Of a stretch of DNA of 64,000 bases, positions 61,258-64,000 are shown piece by piece. Below the pieces are notes generated by a model. That model did not search any database. It had not been told where the DNA came from and saw only the letters and a program-made list of their open reading frames with translations. The DNA comes from Treponema sp. Lineage in GTDB: Bacteria > Spirochaetota > Spirochaetia > Treponematales > Treponemataceae. Both the position numbers and the translations under genes were made by a program. Every line of letters begins with the position of its first letter. Position 1 is the first letter of the stretch. Location: NCBI GenBank assembly GCA_017549025.1, contig JAFYWB010000015.1:1-64000 (forward strand). Reading direction: 5' to 3'.

Positions 61258-62862
61258 TTATGCTCCCTGCCACTTTCCCGCTTGAGCTTCTACGGCCAAG
61301 CCAGACTTAAAGCTTTCCATGTAGGTTGCAAAACCAGCCACATCCTCAGGATTTGGTTTCACAGTAGATAAAGCCATGGAAGAAAAATATTTTTCCTGCA
61401 AAAATTCTCCAAGGCTGCCATACGTTTTGCATTGCAGCATATAATCTGCCAAGACTGCAATTCCCCAGGCTCCACCTTCTCCTGCAGTTTCCAATACAGA
61501 AACGGGAAAGCCCATGGCAGCCATCATCCGTTGAGAAGCCTCTGGTGTTTTGAACAAACCACCGTGGCCCACCATCTCCTGCAGCTCCACGCCTTCCTCT
61601 TGAACAAGCACTTCCAATCCAATTTTCAACGTAGCCATGGAGCTGTACAAGAGACTTCGGGCAAGATTTCCTAAAGTAAAATTGCTGTCAGGAAGCCGCA
61701 TAAGCAAAGGGCGACCAGAATCAAGCTTCACTAAATGTTCCCCGGACAAGAAATTATAACTCATGAGGCCACCACAATGGGGCTCCCCGACCAATGCCTG
61801 CTGATAAAATACATCGTAGAGCTTGGAAAGCGGCAGCTGTAATCCCAGACTCTGGCTCAATTCGTGGAAAACTCGTACCCAACCATCAATATCACCAGTA
61901 CAGTTGTTACCATGTACCATGGCTACAGGTCGCCCTTCTGGTGTAGTAATTACATCAATTTCTGGATAGGCTTTTTTCAAGGATGCCTGCATTACAATCA
62001 TTGCAAAGATTGAGGTTCCCGCACTCACATTTCCCTTTCCCACGGCCACTGCATTGGTGGCCACCATACCAGTATCAGCATCACCTTCTGGAGGACACAG
62101 AGGAATTCCAGATTCCAGCATTCCAGTGGGATCAAGCCACCCAGCACCACAGTCTGTTAGCTGCCCCGCACCGTCACCAGCCTTCAGCACATGGGGAAGC
62201 ACGGTATCCAGCTTCCAAGTAAAGCCTGATTTTTCCACAAACCCATTGAAGGTGGCCATCATAGAAGCATCATACGTTCCAGTAGCACCATCTACAGGAA
62301 ACATTCCAGAAGCGTCACCAATGCCAAGAACCCGTTTTCCCGTTAACTTCCAGTGAACATAGCCTGCCAGAGTGGTCAAGAAATCCAGCTGCTGAAGATG
62401 TGGAGCTTTATCGAGCATCAACTGGTACAGATGAGCAATACTCCATCGCTGAGGTACATTAAAATTGAATTCCTTACTGAGGATTGTAGCCGCTTCTTGG
62501 GTGCAGGTGTTTCGCCAGGTTCTAAAGGGAGACAAGAGCTGCCCTTCTTTGTTGAAGGCAAGATAGCCGTGCATCATGGCACTGATTCCAATGGCAGCAA
62601 ACCGCCGTACCCTGCATCCGTACTGACTGTGTATATTTGCTATCAAGGAGCTATAGCACGCCTGTAGTCCCTGCTCCACCTCCTCCAGATGGTAGGTCCA
62701 AATGCCATTCTCCAAGCGATTTTCCCAGTCAAAGCCACCAGTAGCAATCACCGTGCCAGTACTGGCAGCCAACGCAATGGCCTTGATTCTAGTGGAACCA
62801 AGCTCTATTCCCAATACTACATTTCCAGCCTCTAGGGCAGCACAAATTTCTTCCCGTGTCAT
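61258..62862 (-). CDS. FGGY-family carbohydrate kinase
   Basis: 534 residues from the ATG at 62862, six bases after TATACT (62869-62874). VVLGIELGSTRIKAIAL near 15 is the phosphate-1 motif, GDADTGMVATNAVAVGKGNVSAGTS near 265-290 the phosphate-2 region, and GHGGLFKTPEASQRMMA near 435 the adenosine motif. Overall closest to xylulokinase/ribulokinase-like kinases; the sugar cannot be assigned. Convergent with rarA. Confidence 0.85.
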   Translation of the reverse strand: MTREEICAALEAGNVVLGIELGSTRIKAIALAASTGTVIATGGFDWENRLENGIWTYHLEEVEQGLQACYSSLIANIHSQYGCRVRRFAAIGISAMMHGYLAFNKEGQLLSPFRTWRNTCTQEAATILSKEFNFNVPQRWSIAHLYQLMLDKAPHLQQLDFLTTLAGYVHWKLTGKRVLGIGDASGMFPVDGATGTYDASMMATFNGFVEKSGFTWKLDTVLPHVLKAGDGAGQLTDCGAGWLDPTGMLESGIPLCPPEGDADTGMVATNAVAVGKGNVSAGTSIFAMIVMQASLKKAYPEIDVITTPEGRPVAMVHGNNCTGDIDGWVRVFHELSQSLGLQLPLSKLYDVFYQQALVGEPHCGGLMSYNFLSGEHLVKLDSGRPLLMRLPDSNFTLGNLARSLLYSSMATLKIGLEVLVQEEGVELQEMVGHGGLFKTPEASQRMMAAMGFPVSVLETAGEGGAWGIAVLADYMLQCKTYGSLGEFLQEKYFSSMALSTVKPNPEDVAGFATYMESFKSGLAVEAQAGKWQGA

Positions 62863-62926
62863 AAAAGTAGTATACACTGAAAATCTGGCTTTGGGAGAAG
62901 AAACTTTAGGAAAGTATTTTTTAAAA

Positions 62927-62957
62927 GAAAAACCGGCCTTATAACTAAGACCGGTTT
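62927..62957 (-). terminator. Terminator of gap
   Basis: AACCGGCC (62931-62938) pairs with the GACCGGTT arm (62948-62956) and is followed on the minus strand by a T-rich tail (62930-62921). Confidence 0.85.
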
Positions 62958-62980
62958 CACAAGGTTAAGCGAAAGCTAAC

Positions 62981-64000
<1,020 letters not shown>

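Overview
The window looks like a chromosomal segment of a host-associated spirochaete, most likely Treponema. The support is: many lipoproteins with spirochaete-like lipoboxes, a RarA ATPase fused to an extra C-terminal domain, an XPB-type helicase next to a helicase-associated protein, a Gx-type transporter, and long G homopolymers just after the signal sequences of surface proteins. The genus is inferred from gene content, not from a marker gene.

Positions 1-13.3 kb are an accessory locus for attacking host sialo/mucin glycans. It encodes a GH98-like lipoprotein (cut by the left edge), a sialidase with four Asp boxes, a GxDLY-type SGNH esterase, two paralogous large SGNH esterase lipoproteins, a lipoprotein of unknown function and an outer-membrane protein. 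A 10-G tract in the GH98 gene leaves it in frame. An 11-G tract in the outer-membrane protein gene puts it out of frame, and that gene overlaps the sialidase start by ATGA. The divergent promoter region holds TTGTATAC-type repeats that look like operators.

Positions 13.4-19.8 kb hold an FtsX/MacB-type ABC system: the ATPase lies on the plus strand, and convergent to it is a five-gene operon (Wzz-like, two permeases, LolA-like, beta-barrel). Then follow metH, a DUF4143 ATPase bracketed by two copies of one palindrome, an acyl-ACP thioesterase, a UDG-like protein, a lipoprotein and tex. A hisG-hisB-aldolase operon at 29.4-32.2 kb is preceded by a classical His attenuator whose leader peptide appears to be translated from a leaderless transcript.

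Positions 32.7-35.9 kb are a small AT-rich island beside tRNA-Ala(CGC). It carries a type I toxin/antisense RNA pair of the holin-like toxin kind, a BRCT protein, an XRE regulator, two further single-helix micro-proteins and a truncated PIN (VapC-like) remnant. None of the small genes would be found by length-limited gene calling.

Positions 36-64 kb are mostly housekeeping: XPB helicase and partner, HAD phosphatase, azlCD, glgX-glgP (with a third G tract and inverted repeats upstream), putP, a GH3 lipoprotein and GNAT protein, tRNA-Cys, thrC, DUF2156, an Rpn-type PD-(D/E)XK gene flanked by a 74-bp direct repeat, folD-folE2, a small barrel and a lipoprotein, rarA, an FGGY kinase and gap.

A recurrent feature is a -10 box (TATACT/TATAAT type) 6-8 nt upstream of the ATG with no Shine-Dalgarno sequence. 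This indicates leaderless transcription of many genes and helps choose their starts.
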